Below, one piece after another: positions 18,917 through 27,645 of a stretch of 64,000 nucleotides of DNA. Source of the stretch: Mycolicibacterium thermoresistibile (GTDB lineage Bacteria > Actinomycetota > Actinomycetes > Mycobacteriales > Mycobacteriaceae); assembly GCF_900187065.1 (NCBI RefSeq), contig NZ_LT906483.1:3968001-4032000 (forward strand). Direction: 5' to 3'. Positions within the stretch are counted from its first letter, which is position 1; each line of letters starts with the position of its first letter. A model generated the notes under the pieces. It ran no database searches, was not told the origin of the DNA, and was given only the letters and a program-made list of their open reading frames with translations. Both the position numbers and the translations under genes were made by a program.

Positions 18917-20362
18917 CTAGTCTGTTCGGTGCTCATCGTCCCTGCCGGTCGGGTCGGGGCCGGTCGGGTCGGGGTCGTCGACCATGAAGTGTTCCTCGGG
19001 GTCCTCGACGAGGTCGATCGGCGCCGCGGCATCGGGCGGGCCGGCGGGCGGTGCGGGCGTGGACACGTCCGGATCGAACTCGACCGTGTCCGCCGCACTG
19101 ACCTCGGCCTCGTCGAGATCAGCCACGCCCGGGTCACCGAGCGGGGCCGGCGGGTCGATCGCCGGCGCGGCCTCGCGGTCCGTCTCGGCCGCGGCGGCCT
19201 TCCCGGGCCGGGGCGGCCAGTCGATCCCACCGGCCATCGCCACCGTCAGCCCGCCGATTCCGACGAACCACAGGAACACCGCGGGGCCGAACGTCGCGTG
19301 GTCCACCCCGACGTCACCGAAGTTGCCCAGCCGGCCGCCGCCGACGTAGCCGAGCGCCGCCATCGTCACCGCCGCCACCGCGGACGCGACGGCGAGTTTG
19401 CTCAGCGCCGCGAGCGGCCGCAACGGCCTGCGGGCGCACTGCTGACCGACCGCGACGCCGGCGACCGCGGCGATGATCAACAACGCCACCCAGACCGGGC
19501 CGAGCGGTGGCGTGGGCGCCGCGGCCAGCACCGGGAGCGCGGGAATGTCACCGCCGAAGACGGTGAACGAACTGAAGGCGGCCGGCCCGATGTGGGCGCT
19601 GGAGCCGACCGCGATCGCCGACGCGCCGACGATGACGTTGGGGATGTAGAGCGCCGACAGCACGGTCAGGCTGAACTGCCCGAACACCGAGTCGGTGATG
19701 CCGTACAGCTCGTGCATCGCACCCCAGTGCACGATCAGCGATCCGGCGGTGACGGCCCCGGACAGCCCGATGAGCGCCAGCACGCCGGCCGCGGCGGCGC
19801 GCAGCGCGTCGGGCAGCCAGTCCGGTGCGCGGGTGACGGTCAGGACCCGGCCGCCGATCCGCGACAGCACCCCGAACGCCGCTCCGATGGCGTGGACCGC
19901 CAGCACCGCGGTGAACGCCCGCAGCGCGTCGGGGGTCTGCAGTTCGGTGAGCACCGACGCCGCGTCGTGGATGATCGCCAGCGAGATGGCCGCCATCAGC
20001 AGCGGTCCGCCCAACGCGGCGGCGACCACCCACCGGATGACGAACCACGACGCCCGCGGGGAGGTCGCGGCCGCGGTGGTGCGGGCGACCCCCCACACCA
20101 TCACCAGTGTCGGCAGCAGCGGCATGACGCCCAGCACGCGGCCGCCGATCGAGACCGGAACCTGATGCACCCCCAGCCACATGCTGGCGATGGCGCCGAA
20201 GGCACCGGTCATGTCGCTGTTGGCGATGAGCAGTTGCAACAGGGTGACCGCGGCGATGACCACCAGTGCGACCAGCGACGGACCGAACGCCACCTGCAGC
20301 AGGTCCCGCGCCTGACGGGCGCCGACCGGCCGGGGCGCACCGCCCGCGTGCGGCGGATTCAT
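18917..20362 (-). CDS. DUF6350 polytopic membrane protein (Rv0955 type)
   Basis: About 481 residues with 9-10 predicted transmembrane helices over residues about 25-400 (for example SLVALVVIAAVTLLQLLI and VWVALLIIAAVAGVAVG), then a 90-residue acidic, Pro-rich cytosolic or periplasmic tail ending DDEHRTD. ATG 20362 is chosen over GTG 20365 one codon before it. It matches M. tuberculosis Rv0955 in type and position, directly upstream of purN. Function unknown; no transporter signature is seen. Confidence 0.83.
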   Translation of the reverse strand: MNPPHAGGAPRPVGARQARDLLQVAFGPSLVALVVIAAVTLLQLLIANSDMTGAFGAIASMWLGVHQVPVSIGGRVLGVMPLLPTLVMVWGVARTTAAATSPRASWFVIRWVVAAALGGPLLMAAISLAIIHDAASVLTELQTPDALRAFTAVLAVHAIGAAFGVLSRIGGRVLTVTRAPDWLPDALRAAAAGVLALIGLSGAVTAGSLIVHWGAMHELYGITDSVFGQFSLTVLSALYIPNVIVGASAIAVGSSAHIGPAAFSSFTVFGGDIPALPVLAAAPTPPLGPVWVALLIIAAVAGVAVGQQCARRPLRPLAALSKLAVASAVAAVTMAALGYVGGGRLGNFGDVGVDHATFGPAVFLWFVGIGGLTVAMAGGIDWPPRPGKAAAAETDREAAPAIDPPAPLGDPGVADLDEAEVSAADTVEFDPDVSTPAPPAGPPDAAAPIDLVEDPEEHFMVDDPDPTGPDPTGRDDEHRTD

Positions 20363-20419
20363 CACTGCTGGGCCGCTCCTCGAACCGACATGCGCACGTC
20401 GTCGCGCGCGCCGGTCAGC

Positions 20420-21370
20420 TTACGACGGCGACTGGCCGGACGGCGGCGGCGTCTGGCCGGGACCGGACTGCCCGCCCTGAGGCTGGCCGCCCTGCGCCTG
20501 CGCCTGCGCCTGCCCGCCGTGGCCCTGCCCGCCGTGCGGCTGGGCGCCGGGGGCCTGCTGGCCCGGCTGGCCCGGCTGCTGGGCCTGACCCGGTTGGGGC
20601 TGCTGGCCGGGCTGGGGCTGCTGGCCGGGCTGGGGCTGGCCGTAGCTGGGGAATCCGGTCGGCGGGGTCGGGGTACCGCTGTGGCCACCGCCCTGCGACG
20701 AGTATCCGCCCGTCGATGCGCCGTAGCCGCCGTACTGCGACGGATAGCCGGGACGCTGCTGGGGCGCCTGCACCTGCTGGGGCTGCTGTCCGTACTGCTG
20801 CTGCCCGTAGTAGCCGCCGTACTGGCCGCCGTACTGCGACGGGTCGTACTTGGGTTGCGAGACCGGCGGAGTCACCACACCGGAGTCGAACAACAGCACC
20901 GTGACGGCCAGGCCGGCCTGCAGCAGGGTGAACACCAGGATCAGCCACAGACCCAGGCCGATCGACACGCCCTCGGGGGAGGCGAGCACACCGTGCAGCG
21001 CCATGAGGAACCCGAAGACCGCGAGCACCGAGAGCACCCCGGTGGTGACGGCCTGCTTGGGCAGCAATGCGACCGCCGCCAGCAGACCGGCCAACAGCGC
21101 GGCGGCGATGCCGAACTCGATGCTCACGGGAATCATTCCCGGGGCGGCTCCCATGCCGTCGATGTCCCAGAGTTCGGCGAATCGGGCGAAGAACACCGCC
21201 AGGCCGAGCACCGCCACCGCGGCGGTCAGATACAGCGGAAGTTTGCTCGACCCTTCGGCATTCGCGATGCCGGCACTGGGCAGCGTGGTCATCTGCTGGG
21301 TCGGACCCCCATACTGGCTGGTCGGTGGTTGAGCGGATGGATAACCGGGGCTTCCGGGCGGGTAGGTCAT
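20420..21370 (-). CDS. DUF5336 membrane protein with Gln/Pro/Gly-rich tail (Rv0954 type)
   Basis: 316 residues. The short N-terminal PGSPGYPSAQPP segment is followed by four transmembrane helices (LYLTAAVAVLGLAVFF; SIEFGIAAALLAGLLAAVAL; GVLSVLAVFGFLMAL; LWLILVFTLLQAGLAVTVLL), then a 140-residue low-complexity tail of YGGQYGG and QPGQQPQPGQ repeats. The start has AGGAGAGG 4 bases upstream. It corresponds to the 34-kDa antigen-like family; the M. tuberculosis homologue has been tied to cell division and envelope by others. The GC-rich tandem repeats (about 20555-20650) encode the QPGQ units and may vary in length between strains. Confidence 0.84.
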   Translation of the reverse strand: MTYPPGSPGYPSAQPPTSQYGGPTQQMTTLPSAGIANAEGSSKLPLYLTAAVAVLGLAVFFARFAELWDIDGMGAAPGMIPVSIEFGIAAALLAGLLAAVALLPKQAVTTGVLSVLAVFGFLMALHGVLASPEGVSIGLGLWLILVFTLLQAGLAVTVLLFDSGVVTPPVSQPKYDPSQYGGQYGGYYGQQQYGQQPQQVQAPQQRPGYPSQYGGYGASTGGYSSQGGGHSGTPTPPTGFPSYGQPQPGQQPQPGQQPQPGQAQQPGQPGQQAPGAQPHGGQGHGGQAQAQAQGGQPQGGQSGPGQTPPPSGQSPS

Positions 21371-21586
21371 GACCTCTCCTGTGCTGGTCGGGGCTCGGAC
21401 CGGCTCGCGGCATGAACACGGGCCGCCTTCGCGATTCGGCCTTCCACGCTAGCGCACCGAGGCGGTGTCGCAGGACACCTGTCGGCGTCGAACCACATCG
21501 ACGGAGCCGACCGGCGCGTCACACCGACACGGTCCCCCGGAAGACCGCGCCAACCCCGTCCTGGGCCCCGGCCTTGCCCGAAAGAC

Positions 21587-21600
21587 TGGAACACGTTCTA
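21587..21600. promoter_or_regulatory. KstR-type operator upstream of LLM gene
   Basis: TGGAACACGTTCTA fits T-N2-AAC-N2-GTT-N2-A, the motif reported for KstR, the TetR-type regulator of sterol and lipid catabolism. It ends 8 bases before the ATG of the LLM gene at 21609, overlapping the expected promoter/ribosome site. Two more such boxes occur in this window. Confidence 0.6.
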
Positions 21601-21608
21601 ATTCACCT

Positions 21609-22454
21609 ATGGACTTCGGGCTCGTTCTCTTCACCAGCGATCGCGGGATCACTCCGGCCAAAGCCGCCACGTTGGCCGATGACCACGGCTTCACCACCTT
21701 CTACGTGCCCGAGCACACCCACATCCCGGTGAAGCGGGAGGCGGCCCACCCCACCACCGGGGACTCGTCACTGCCCGACGACCGCTACATGCGGACCCTC
21801 GACCCGTGGGTCAGCCTGGCGACCGCGTCCGCCGTCACCTCGCGGGTGCGGTTGTCGACGGCGGTGGCGCTGCCGGTCGAGCACGACCCGATCTCGCTGG
21901 CGAAGACGATCGCCTCGCTGGACCACCTGTCCGGCGGGCGGGTCAGCCTGGGGGTCGGATTCGGTTGGAACACCGATGAACTCGTCGATCACGGGGTTCC
22001 GCCGAAGCGTCGGCGCACGATGCTGCGGGAGTATCTGGAGGCGATGCGGGCGCTGTGGACCCAGGAGGAGGCGTCCTATCAGGGCGAGTTCGTCAGCTTC
22101 GGGCCGAGTTGGGCATGGCCGAAGCCGGTGCAGGCGCACATCCCGGTGCTGGTCGGCGCGGCCGGCACCGAGAAGAACTTCAAGTGGATCGCCCGCTCCG
22201 CCGACGGCTGGATCACCACGCCGCGCGACGTCGACATCGAAGAACCGGTCAAGCTGCTGCAGGACATCTGGGCCGATGCCGGCCGGGACGGCGCACCGCA
22301 GATCGTCGCCCTGGATTTCAAGCCCGACCCGGACAAACTGGCCCGCTGGCGCGACCTGGGCGTCACCGAGGTGCTGTTCGGGCTGCCGGACCGCTCCGAC
22401 GACGAGATCGCCGCGTACGTCGAACGGCTCGCCGGCAAGCTCGGACTGTCCTGA
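21609..22454 (+). CDS. LLM class F420-dependent oxidoreductase (Rv0953c type)
   Basis: 281-residue TIM-barrel enzyme of the luciferase-like monooxygenase family; mycobacterial members use deazaflavin F420 for hydride transfer. Typical segments are the FYVPEHTHIP loop, the TLDPWVSLATASAVT region, SLDHLSGGRVSLGVGFGWN, and DGWITTPRD near the end. ATG 21609 (MDFGLVLF) is chosen; a longer frame from 21465 would run through the KstR-type box. It is divergent from the Rv0954-type gene. Substrate unknown, but the operator suggests lipid or sterol metabolism. Confidence 0.9.
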   Translation: MDFGLVLFTSDRGITPAKAATLADDHGFTTFYVPEHTHIPVKREAAHPTTGDSSLPDDRYMRTLDPWVSLATASAVTSRVRLSTAVALPVEHDPISLAKTIASLDHLSGGRVSLGVGFGWNTDELVDHGVPPKRRRTMLREYLEAMRALWTQEEASYQGEFVSFGPSWAWPKPVQAHIPVLVGAAGTEKNFKWIARSADGWITTPRDVDIEEPVKLLQDIWADAGRDGAPQIVALDFKPDPDKLARWRDLGVTEVLFGLPDRSDDEIAAYVERLAGKLGLS

Positions 22455-22488
22455 TCCCGGGGCCCGGACCGGGCGTCCGGTGCCGGGC

Positions 22489-24006
22489 TCAGAGTGAGGC
22501 GCGGTTGCCCTTCTCGGTCGACCGCACGGTGAACGCGGCGCCCAGCGGTTCGCCCTCGCACAGCAGCGCCAGCATGTCGTCGTCGCGGGTGGTGGCCAGG
22601 AACCGGCTGTTGTCCGCGTCCAGCCGTCCGACGATGATGCCGGTGCGGCCCTTGCGGCCGTAGCGCACCGTGTAGGTCTCGACGGTGGCGGCGCCGTCGG
22701 CCCGCTCGGTGATCGCCACCTTCGGCATCGCGGCGATCTGCTCCTGCAAGTCGGCGCTGCGGTCCGGCCGCCACTCGGCGGGTTCGGTGGAGTAGATTCC
22801 CACCGAGTACTTGCTCGCGAAGCCGCCGTTGGCGCCGACCAATGCGAACTGCCCCGGCCTGCCGCGCATCTCGGTCACCGCCTCGGCGATGGCGTGCAGC
22901 GAGTAGTTGTTGCCCGGACCGCCGAAGAACGGCAGGCCCCCGGTCAGCGTCAGACCGCGCGGATCGTCGGTGGCCAGCCCGGTGCCGTCGCAGATGTTGA
23001 ACACCGGGAACGGGAAGCAGCTGTACAGGTCGAACGCGGCCACCTGATCCAGACCGATACCGGCGACGCGCAGCGCCTCCTGCACGGCCAGCACCGAGGC
23101 CGGGCCGGCCCCGAGGTCGGGCCGTTCCAGCAGCGGCTGTTCCTTCAGATCCGCGTGTCCGTGCAGGTACACCCAGTTGTCCTCGGGCACACCGAGCCGG
23201 CGCGCTGCCTCCACCGACATCAGCACCGCGGCCGCGCCCTGGTTCACCTGGTCGCGGGCCACCATCAACCGGGGATAGGGATCGCTGATCATCCGGTTGC
23301 TGTCGGTGACGGTGGCCAGCTCCTGCACGCTGCGTTCCACCGGCGACGACGAGTACGGGTTCTTGGCGGCCACCTTGGAGAACGGGGCGAACAACTCGGC
23401 CATCGCCAGCCGGTAGTCGTCGGCCGAGAGCCCCACCCGGGCCCGCCGCGCGTTCTCCAGCAGTGCGTACTGGGGCGGGGCGCCTACCAGCCCGTGTGTG
23501 ACGCTGTAGTCGTCGATGATGCCGTCGTAGCCGTAACCGCGGTCTTCCAGCTGCCCGCCGACGGTCTCGGAGTGGTCGGGTTTGTCGTCGCGGTCGGCGA
23601 AGTAGCGCAGGGTCGAGGTGTTCTCCGAACCCATCACCAGCACCACGTCCGCCTCGCCGGCGGCGATGGCGCCGGCGAACTCGGTGACCAGCCGTTGCGG
23701 GGACTGTCCGCCGATGACTTCGAGCACCGCACGGCGCGGGTCGGCGCCGATGCGCCGCGCCACCGACCGCGGATAGTTGTCGGACTTGCCCAGCGGCGCC
23801 GGGGCGAGTCCGGAGATCTCGAACTGCCGGACGCCGGCCACGGTGTCGATGGCTGCCGCCACGTCGCGCCCGCCGCAGTCGGCCACCGCGGCGCGGGCCG
23901 CCTCGGTCGCCAGCTCCACCGCCGACATGCCGCGGTAGTCCGGCTCGCCGAGACGTTCGGTGAACTGTCCGACGCCGACGAGCACCGGGGTGCGCTGATC
24001 AACCAT
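22489..24006 (-). CDS. Thiolase-fold acetyl-CoA acetyltransferase-like protein
   Basis: About 505 residues. Thiolase fold (VLVGVGQFTERLG, ADVVLVMGSENTST, PYPRLMVARDQVNQGAA, AFDLYSCFPFPVFN, GGLPFFGGPGNNYSLHA), with a C-terminal 80-residue extension that looks like a small beta domain (VETYTVRYGRKGRTGIIVGR). At the place where thiolases carry the nucleophilic Cys this protein reads GGQSPQRL, so the classic Cys is missing; the His of the GG-x-P/H region is retained. It may act as a lipid-transfer or aldol-type partner and not a true thiolase. ATG 24006 has AGGAGG 7 bases upstream. Absent from this position in M. tuberculosis (inserted between the Rv0952 and Rv0953c equivalents). Confidence 0.8.
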   Translation of the reverse strand: MVDQRTPVLVGVGQFTERLGEPDYRGMSAVELATEAARAAVADCGGRDVAAAIDTVAGVRQFEISGLAPAPLGKSDNYPRSVARRIGADPRRAVLEVIGGQSPQRLVTEFAGAIAAGEADVVLVMGSENTSTLRYFADRDDKPDHSETVGGQLEDRGYGYDGIIDDYSVTHGLVGAPPQYALLENARRARVGLSADDYRLAMAELFAPFSKVAAKNPYSSSPVERSVQELATVTDSNRMISDPYPRLMVARDQVNQGAAAVLMSVEAARRLGVPEDNWVYLHGHADLKEQPLLERPDLGAGPASVLAVQEALRVAGIGLDQVAAFDLYSCFPFPVFNICDGTGLATDDPRGLTLTGGLPFFGGPGNNYSLHAIAEAVTEMRGRPGQFALVGANGGFASKYSVGIYSTEPAEWRPDRSADLQEQIAAMPKVAITERADGAATVETYTVRYGRKGRTGIIVGRLDADNSRFLATTRDDDMLALLCEGEPLGAAFTVRSTEKGNRASL

Positions 24007-24032
24007 GGGCAACCTCCTGACACCGAAGCGCC

Positions 24033-24085
24033 GAACAGTGTTCCCGGCCGCGGACCCATCAGAATCGCGACCGGGAACACTGTTC
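24033..24085. terminator. 15-bp inverted repeat between sucD and thiolase-like gene
   Basis: GAACAGTGTTCCCGG (24033-24047) and its exact complement CCGGGAACACTGTTC (24071-24085) flank a 23-base loop. It lies 13 bases beyond the sucD stop on the transcribed strand, so it is a good candidate for the sucCD terminator, although there is no U tract. Each arm also contains a GAAC-N3-GTTC dyad, so double operator use is an alternative. Confidence 0.5.
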
Positions 24086-24097
24086 CGGCGCAGAGAA

Positions 24098-25000
24098 CTA
24101 CAGGCTCTGCAGGATCTCGCGGGCCAGGCGCGCGGTCTCCGACGGGGTCTTGCCGACCTTCACGCCGGCCGCCTCCAGGGCCTCCTTCTTGGCCTGCGCG
24201 GTGCCCGACGACCCGGACACGATGGCGCCGGCGTGGCCCATCGTCTTGCCCTCCGGGGCGGTGAAGCCCGCGACATAGCCGACGACCGGCTTGGAGACGT
24301 TGGCCTTGATGTACTCGGCGGCACGCTCCTCGGCGTCGCCGCCGATCTCGCCGATCATCACGATCAGCTTGGTGTCCGGATCCTTCTCGAACGCCTCGAT
24401 CGCGTCGATGTGGGTGGTGCCGATGATCGGGTCACCACCGATGCCGATCGCGGTGGAGAAGCCGAAGTCGCTGAGCTCGAACATCATCTGGTAGGTCAGG
24501 GTGCCGGACTTCGAGACCAGCCCGATCGGTCCCGGCCCGGTGATGTTGGCCGGGGTGATACCGGCCAGCGCCTCACCGGGGGTGATGATGCCCGGGCAGT
24601 TCGGCCCGATGATGCGGGTCTTCTGCCCCCTCTTGACGTTGTAGGCCCACGCATAGGCGGTGTCCTGCACCGGGATGCCCTCGGTGATGACGACCAGCAG
24701 CGCGATCTCGGCGTCGATGGCCTCGATGATCGCGTCCTTGGCGAACTTCGGCGGCACGAACACCACCGACACGTCCGCGCCGGTCTCCTTCATCGCCTCT
24801 TCGACGGTGCCGAACACCGGGAGTTCGACGTCCTTGCCGTCCTTGTCGGTGTGCGACACGGTGGTGCCGGCCTTGCGGGCGTTGACGCCGCCGACGATCT
24901 GGGTGCCGGCCTTGAGCATCAGCGCGGTGTGCTTGGTGCCCTCACCGCCGGTGATGCCCTGGACGATGACCTTGGAGTTCTTGTTCAGGAAGATAGACAT
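24098..25000 (-). CDS. sucD: Succinate-CoA ligase alpha subunit
   Basis: 300 residues, the usual length. CoA-binding Rossmann domain (KVIVQGITGGEGTKHT), then the ligase domain with the phosphohistidine segment GHAGAIVSG near residue 245. With SucC it interconverts succinyl-CoA plus ADP/GDP and succinate plus nucleoside triphosphate in the TCA cycle. It starts 14 bases after sucC and is co-transcribed with it. Confidence 0.97.
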   Translation of the reverse strand: MSIFLNKNSKVIVQGITGGEGTKHTALMLKAGTQIVGGVNARKAGTTVSHTDKDGKDVELPVFGTVEEAMKETGADVSVVFVPPKFAKDAIIEAIDAEIALLVVITEGIPVQDTAYAWAYNVKRGQKTRIIGPNCPGIITPGEALAGITPANITGPGPIGLVSKSGTLTYQMMFELSDFGFSTAIGIGGDPIIGTTHIDAIEAFEKDPDTKLIVMIGEIGGDAEERAAEYIKANVSKPVVGYVAGFTAPEGKTMGHAGAIVSGSSGTAQAKKEALEAAGVKVGKTPSETARLAREILQSL

Positions 25001-25014
25001 TAGCCCTGGGTCCT

Positions 25015-26178
25015 TTACTTGTTCGCCAGCTCGGCGGCCTTGTCGGCACCGGCGTCCATGGTGTCGGCCTGGATCACCAACGGGTGGTTGGCCTCGGCCA
25101 GGATCCGCCGGCCTTCCTCCACGTTGTTCCCGTCGAGTCGGACCACCAGCGGCTTGTTGGCCTCGTCACCGAGGATCTGCAGCGCCTTGACGATGCCGGT
25201 GGCGACTGCGTCGCACGCGGTGATCCCGCCGAACACGTTGACGAACACGCTCTTGACCTGCGGGTCGTTCAGGATGACGTCCAGGCCGGCGGCCATCACC
25301 TCGGCCGACGCGCCGCCGCCGATGTCGAGGAAGTTGGCCGGCTTCACACCGCCGTGCTTCTCCCCGGCGTACGCGGTGACGTCGAGCGTCGACATGACCA
25401 GGCCGGCGCCGTTGCCGATGATGCCGACCTCGCCGTCGAGCTTGACGTAGTTGAGGTCGTGCTCCTTGGCCTTGAGCTCCAGCGGATCGGTGGCGTCACG
25501 GTCCTCGAACTCGGCGTGATGCGGCTGACGGAACGCCGCGTTGTCGTCGAGGGTGACCTTGCCGTCCAGGGCCAGGATCTGATCGTCGGGGGTGCGGACC
25601 AGCGGGTTGACCTCGACCAGGGTGGCGTCCTCCTTGACGAACACCTCCCACAGCTTGGCGATCGTCACCGCCGCGGAGTCGAGCACCTCCCCGGGCAGGT
25701 GACCCTTCTGGGCGATCTCCCGCGCGAACGCCACGTCGACACCGACGGTCGGGTCGACGGGCACCTTCGCCAGCCGGTCGGGCTTGGTGGCGGCGACCTC
25801 TTCGATCTCCATACCGCCCTCGACCGAGCACATGGCCAGGTAGGTGCGGTTGGCGCGGTCGAGCAGGAAGGAGATGTAGTACTCCTCGGCGATGTCGCTG
25901 GCCTCGGACACCAGCAGCTTCTTGACGATGTGGCCCTTGATGTCGAGTCCGAGGATGTTCTGGGCGTGGGTGAACGCGTCGTCGGGGGTGGCCGCGTACT
26001 TGACGCCGCCGGCCTTACCGCGTCCACCGGTCTTGACCTGCGCCTTGACCATCACGGGCTTGCCGATCTCGGTGGCGATCGCCTTGGCGTCCTCGGCGGT
26101 GGTGGTGACCCGGCCGGGCGTGGTCGGCACGTTGTGCTTGGCGAACAGCTCCTTCGCCTGGTATTCGAAGAGATCCAT
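25015..26178 (-). CDS. sucC: Succinate-CoA ligase beta subunit
   Basis: 387 residues. N-terminal ATP-grasp domain (MDLFEYQAKELFAKHNVPT, GKPVMVKAQVKTGGRGKAGG), C-terminal ligase domain (DIGGGASAEVMAAG, VFVNVFGGITACDAVA). It binds the nucleotide and forms the heteromeric TCA-cycle enzyme with SucD. ATG 26178; the ribosome site is weak. First gene of the sucCD operon, divergent from the M23 gene across 297 bases that include a CRP-like site. Confidence 0.97.
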   Translation of the reverse strand: MDLFEYQAKELFAKHNVPTTPGRVTTTAEDAKAIATEIGKPVMVKAQVKTGGRGKAGGVKYAATPDDAFTHAQNILGLDIKGHIVKKLLVSEASDIAEEYYISFLLDRANRTYLAMCSVEGGMEIEEVAATKPDRLAKVPVDPTVGVDVAFAREIAQKGHLPGEVLDSAAVTIAKLWEVFVKEDATLVEVNPLVRTPDDQILALDGKVTLDDNAAFRQPHHAEFEDRDATDPLELKAKEHDLNYVKLDGEVGIIGNGAGLVMSTLDVTAYAGEKHGGVKPANFLDIGGGASAEVMAAGLDVILNDPQVKSVFVNVFGGITACDAVATGIVKALQILGDEANKPLVVRLDGNNVEEGRRILAEANHPLVIQADTMDAGADKAAELANK

Positions 26179-26352
26179 GGACTCGCTGTCTGTCTGTGGT
26201 TGTTCCCGGTATCACTGAGCCCACCGCCCGGCACGTCCCGGTGTGTCCCGGTCGAGTTGCGATCCCGGCGGGGCTCGTGAAACTTTATCGGTACCGGCGA
26301 CCGGCTCCCGAATCGCCCTTGGCCCTTGTGGTGGATCTCACCAGCACAGCGT

Positions 26353-26368
26353 AGTGATCCATCTCACA
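26353..26368. promoter_or_regulatory. CRP-like binding site between sucC and M23 gene
   Basis: AGTGATCCATCTCACA matches the cAMP-receptor-protein half sites GTGA-N6-TCAC exactly. It lies 175 bases upstream of sucC and 107 bases upstream of the M23 start, and either gene could be the target. Mycobacterial CRP recognises the same TGTGA-N6-TCACA consensus; binding here is inferred. The rest of the 26179-26475 gap shows no gene. Confidence 0.5.
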
Positions 26369-26475
26369 TTCCAGCCAGGAATAGCGGCACGGGTTGCCAC
26401 AATCAACCGAAGTTGGTTACCGTCGTCGCGGTCCAGATAACGTTCTGATTACGACGACGAGAAGGACTTTGAGGG

Positions 26476-27585
26476 TTGGCGAAGCACCGTGCCGTATCTC
26501 CTGCGGGAGACTCGACGGACGCTCACCGCCACCCCCGCCAGGGGTTCGATCCCCATCCCGCCGAGATCACCGAGATCATTCCGCTCAGCGGTTTCGGGCG
26601 CCTGTCCGATCTCGGGGCCGACACGGACTTCTACGGCGACGCCTGGGACGACGAGTGGGACGTCGCGTTCGACCGGGAGTCCGAAGTGGTCTCGGCTCCC
26701 GAACTCGATGATCTCGATCCCGACGCCGAGGCTCCGCTGCGCCTGGTGGTGCCGTCCGAGTTCCGGCCGGATCCGCGCGACGAGCGGCCCTCCGGGCACG
26801 CCTACCGCGACAGCCACACCGATGTCAGCGACGGCACCGCGGCCACCGACGTCATCGCGATCGGCCGGCGTGGCCAGCACCGCAAGCCCGAACCGACCAG
26901 CGCCGGCAAAGGCCGCCTGATGATCGCCGCGATGGCTGCCGGAGCCACCGCGGCCGGGGCGTACTCGGTGGTCAACGGCGATGACGAGAAGTCGTCCACC
27001 GACGCCACCGTGTTGGCGGCCGATCAGGCCGCCATGCCGGATGCGATCGACGGGGCGACCGGCGGTATGCAGATCGTCACCGTCGCCCAGCCCGCCAAGG
27101 CGATCGTGCACGCCGAGGAGATCACCAAGGCCGCCGCGTTCGCCCAGGAGCGCGCGGAACGCGAGGCCCGACTGGCCCGCCCCCAGTTCGTGATGCCGAC
27201 CACCGGCGTGTGGACGTCGGGTTTCGGCTACCGCTGGGGTGTGCTACACGGCGGCATCGACATCGCCAACTCCGTCGGCACGCCGATCCTGGCGGCCGCC
27301 GACGGTGTGGTGATCGAGACCGGCCCGCAGGGTGGTTACGGCATCTGGGTGAAGTTGCGGCACTACGACGGCACCGTGACGGTGTACGCGCACCTCAGTT
27401 CGGTGTTGGTCAACGTGGGCCAGCGGGTGATGGCCGGCGATCAGATCGCCCGGATGGGCAACACCGGCAACTCCACCGGCCCGCATCTGCATTTCGAGGT
27501 GCTGCTCGACGGTGTCAACCGGGTCGACCCGGCCGCGTGGCTCGCCAAGCGGGGCGTCGGCCCCAACAGCGGCTACATGCGATGA
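26476..27585 (+). CDS. M23 family metallopeptidase (Rv0950c type)
   Basis: 369 residues. An acidic cytoplasmic N-terminal region of about 145 residues precedes a transmembrane or signal segment (GRLMIAAMAAGATAAGAYSV), a short coiled-coil-like stretch rich in Ala/Glu/Arg (EEITKAAAFAQERAEREARL) and a C-terminal LytM domain. That domain has HGGIDIA (zinc His and Asp) and GPHLHFE (HxH), so the catalytic set is complete. Such proteins cleave peptidoglycan cross-links or activate other amidases outside the membrane. TTG 26476 is preceded by GAGGG and GAAGGA. Orthologous in position to M. tuberculosis Rv0950c next to sucCD. Confidence 0.9.
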   Translation: MAKHRAVSPAGDSTDAHRHPRQGFDPHPAEITEIIPLSGFGRLSDLGADTDFYGDAWDDEWDVAFDRESEVVSAPELDDLDPDAEAPLRLVVPSEFRPDPRDERPSGHAYRDSHTDVSDGTAATDVIAIGRRGQHRKPEPTSAGKGRLMIAAMAAGATAAGAYSVVNGDDEKSSTDATVLAADQAAMPDAIDGATGGMQIVTVAQPAKAIVHAEEITKAAAFAQERAEREARLARPQFVMPTTGVWTSGFGYRWGVLHGGIDIANSVGTPILAAADGVVIETGPQGGYGIWVKLRHYDGTVTVYAHLSSVLVNVGQRVMAGDQIARMGNTGNSTGPHLHFEVLLDGVNRVDPAAWLAKRGVGPNSGYMR

Positions 27586-27645
27586 GCGGCCCGGCCCGAT
27601 AAGTCCGGACCACCCGGGATCCGCACGGGATTACGGTGGATATCT

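Noticed and set aside
18842..21415. Long open frame on the plus strand (about 857 codons)
   Set aside because: It is antisense to purN, the Rv0955-type and the Rv0954-type genes; no domain, composition typical of a shadow.
24033..24085. GAAC...GTTC dyads as SOS or KstR boxes
   Set aside because: The spacing is 3, not 4 (SOS) or 2 (KstR core), so neither consensus is met.
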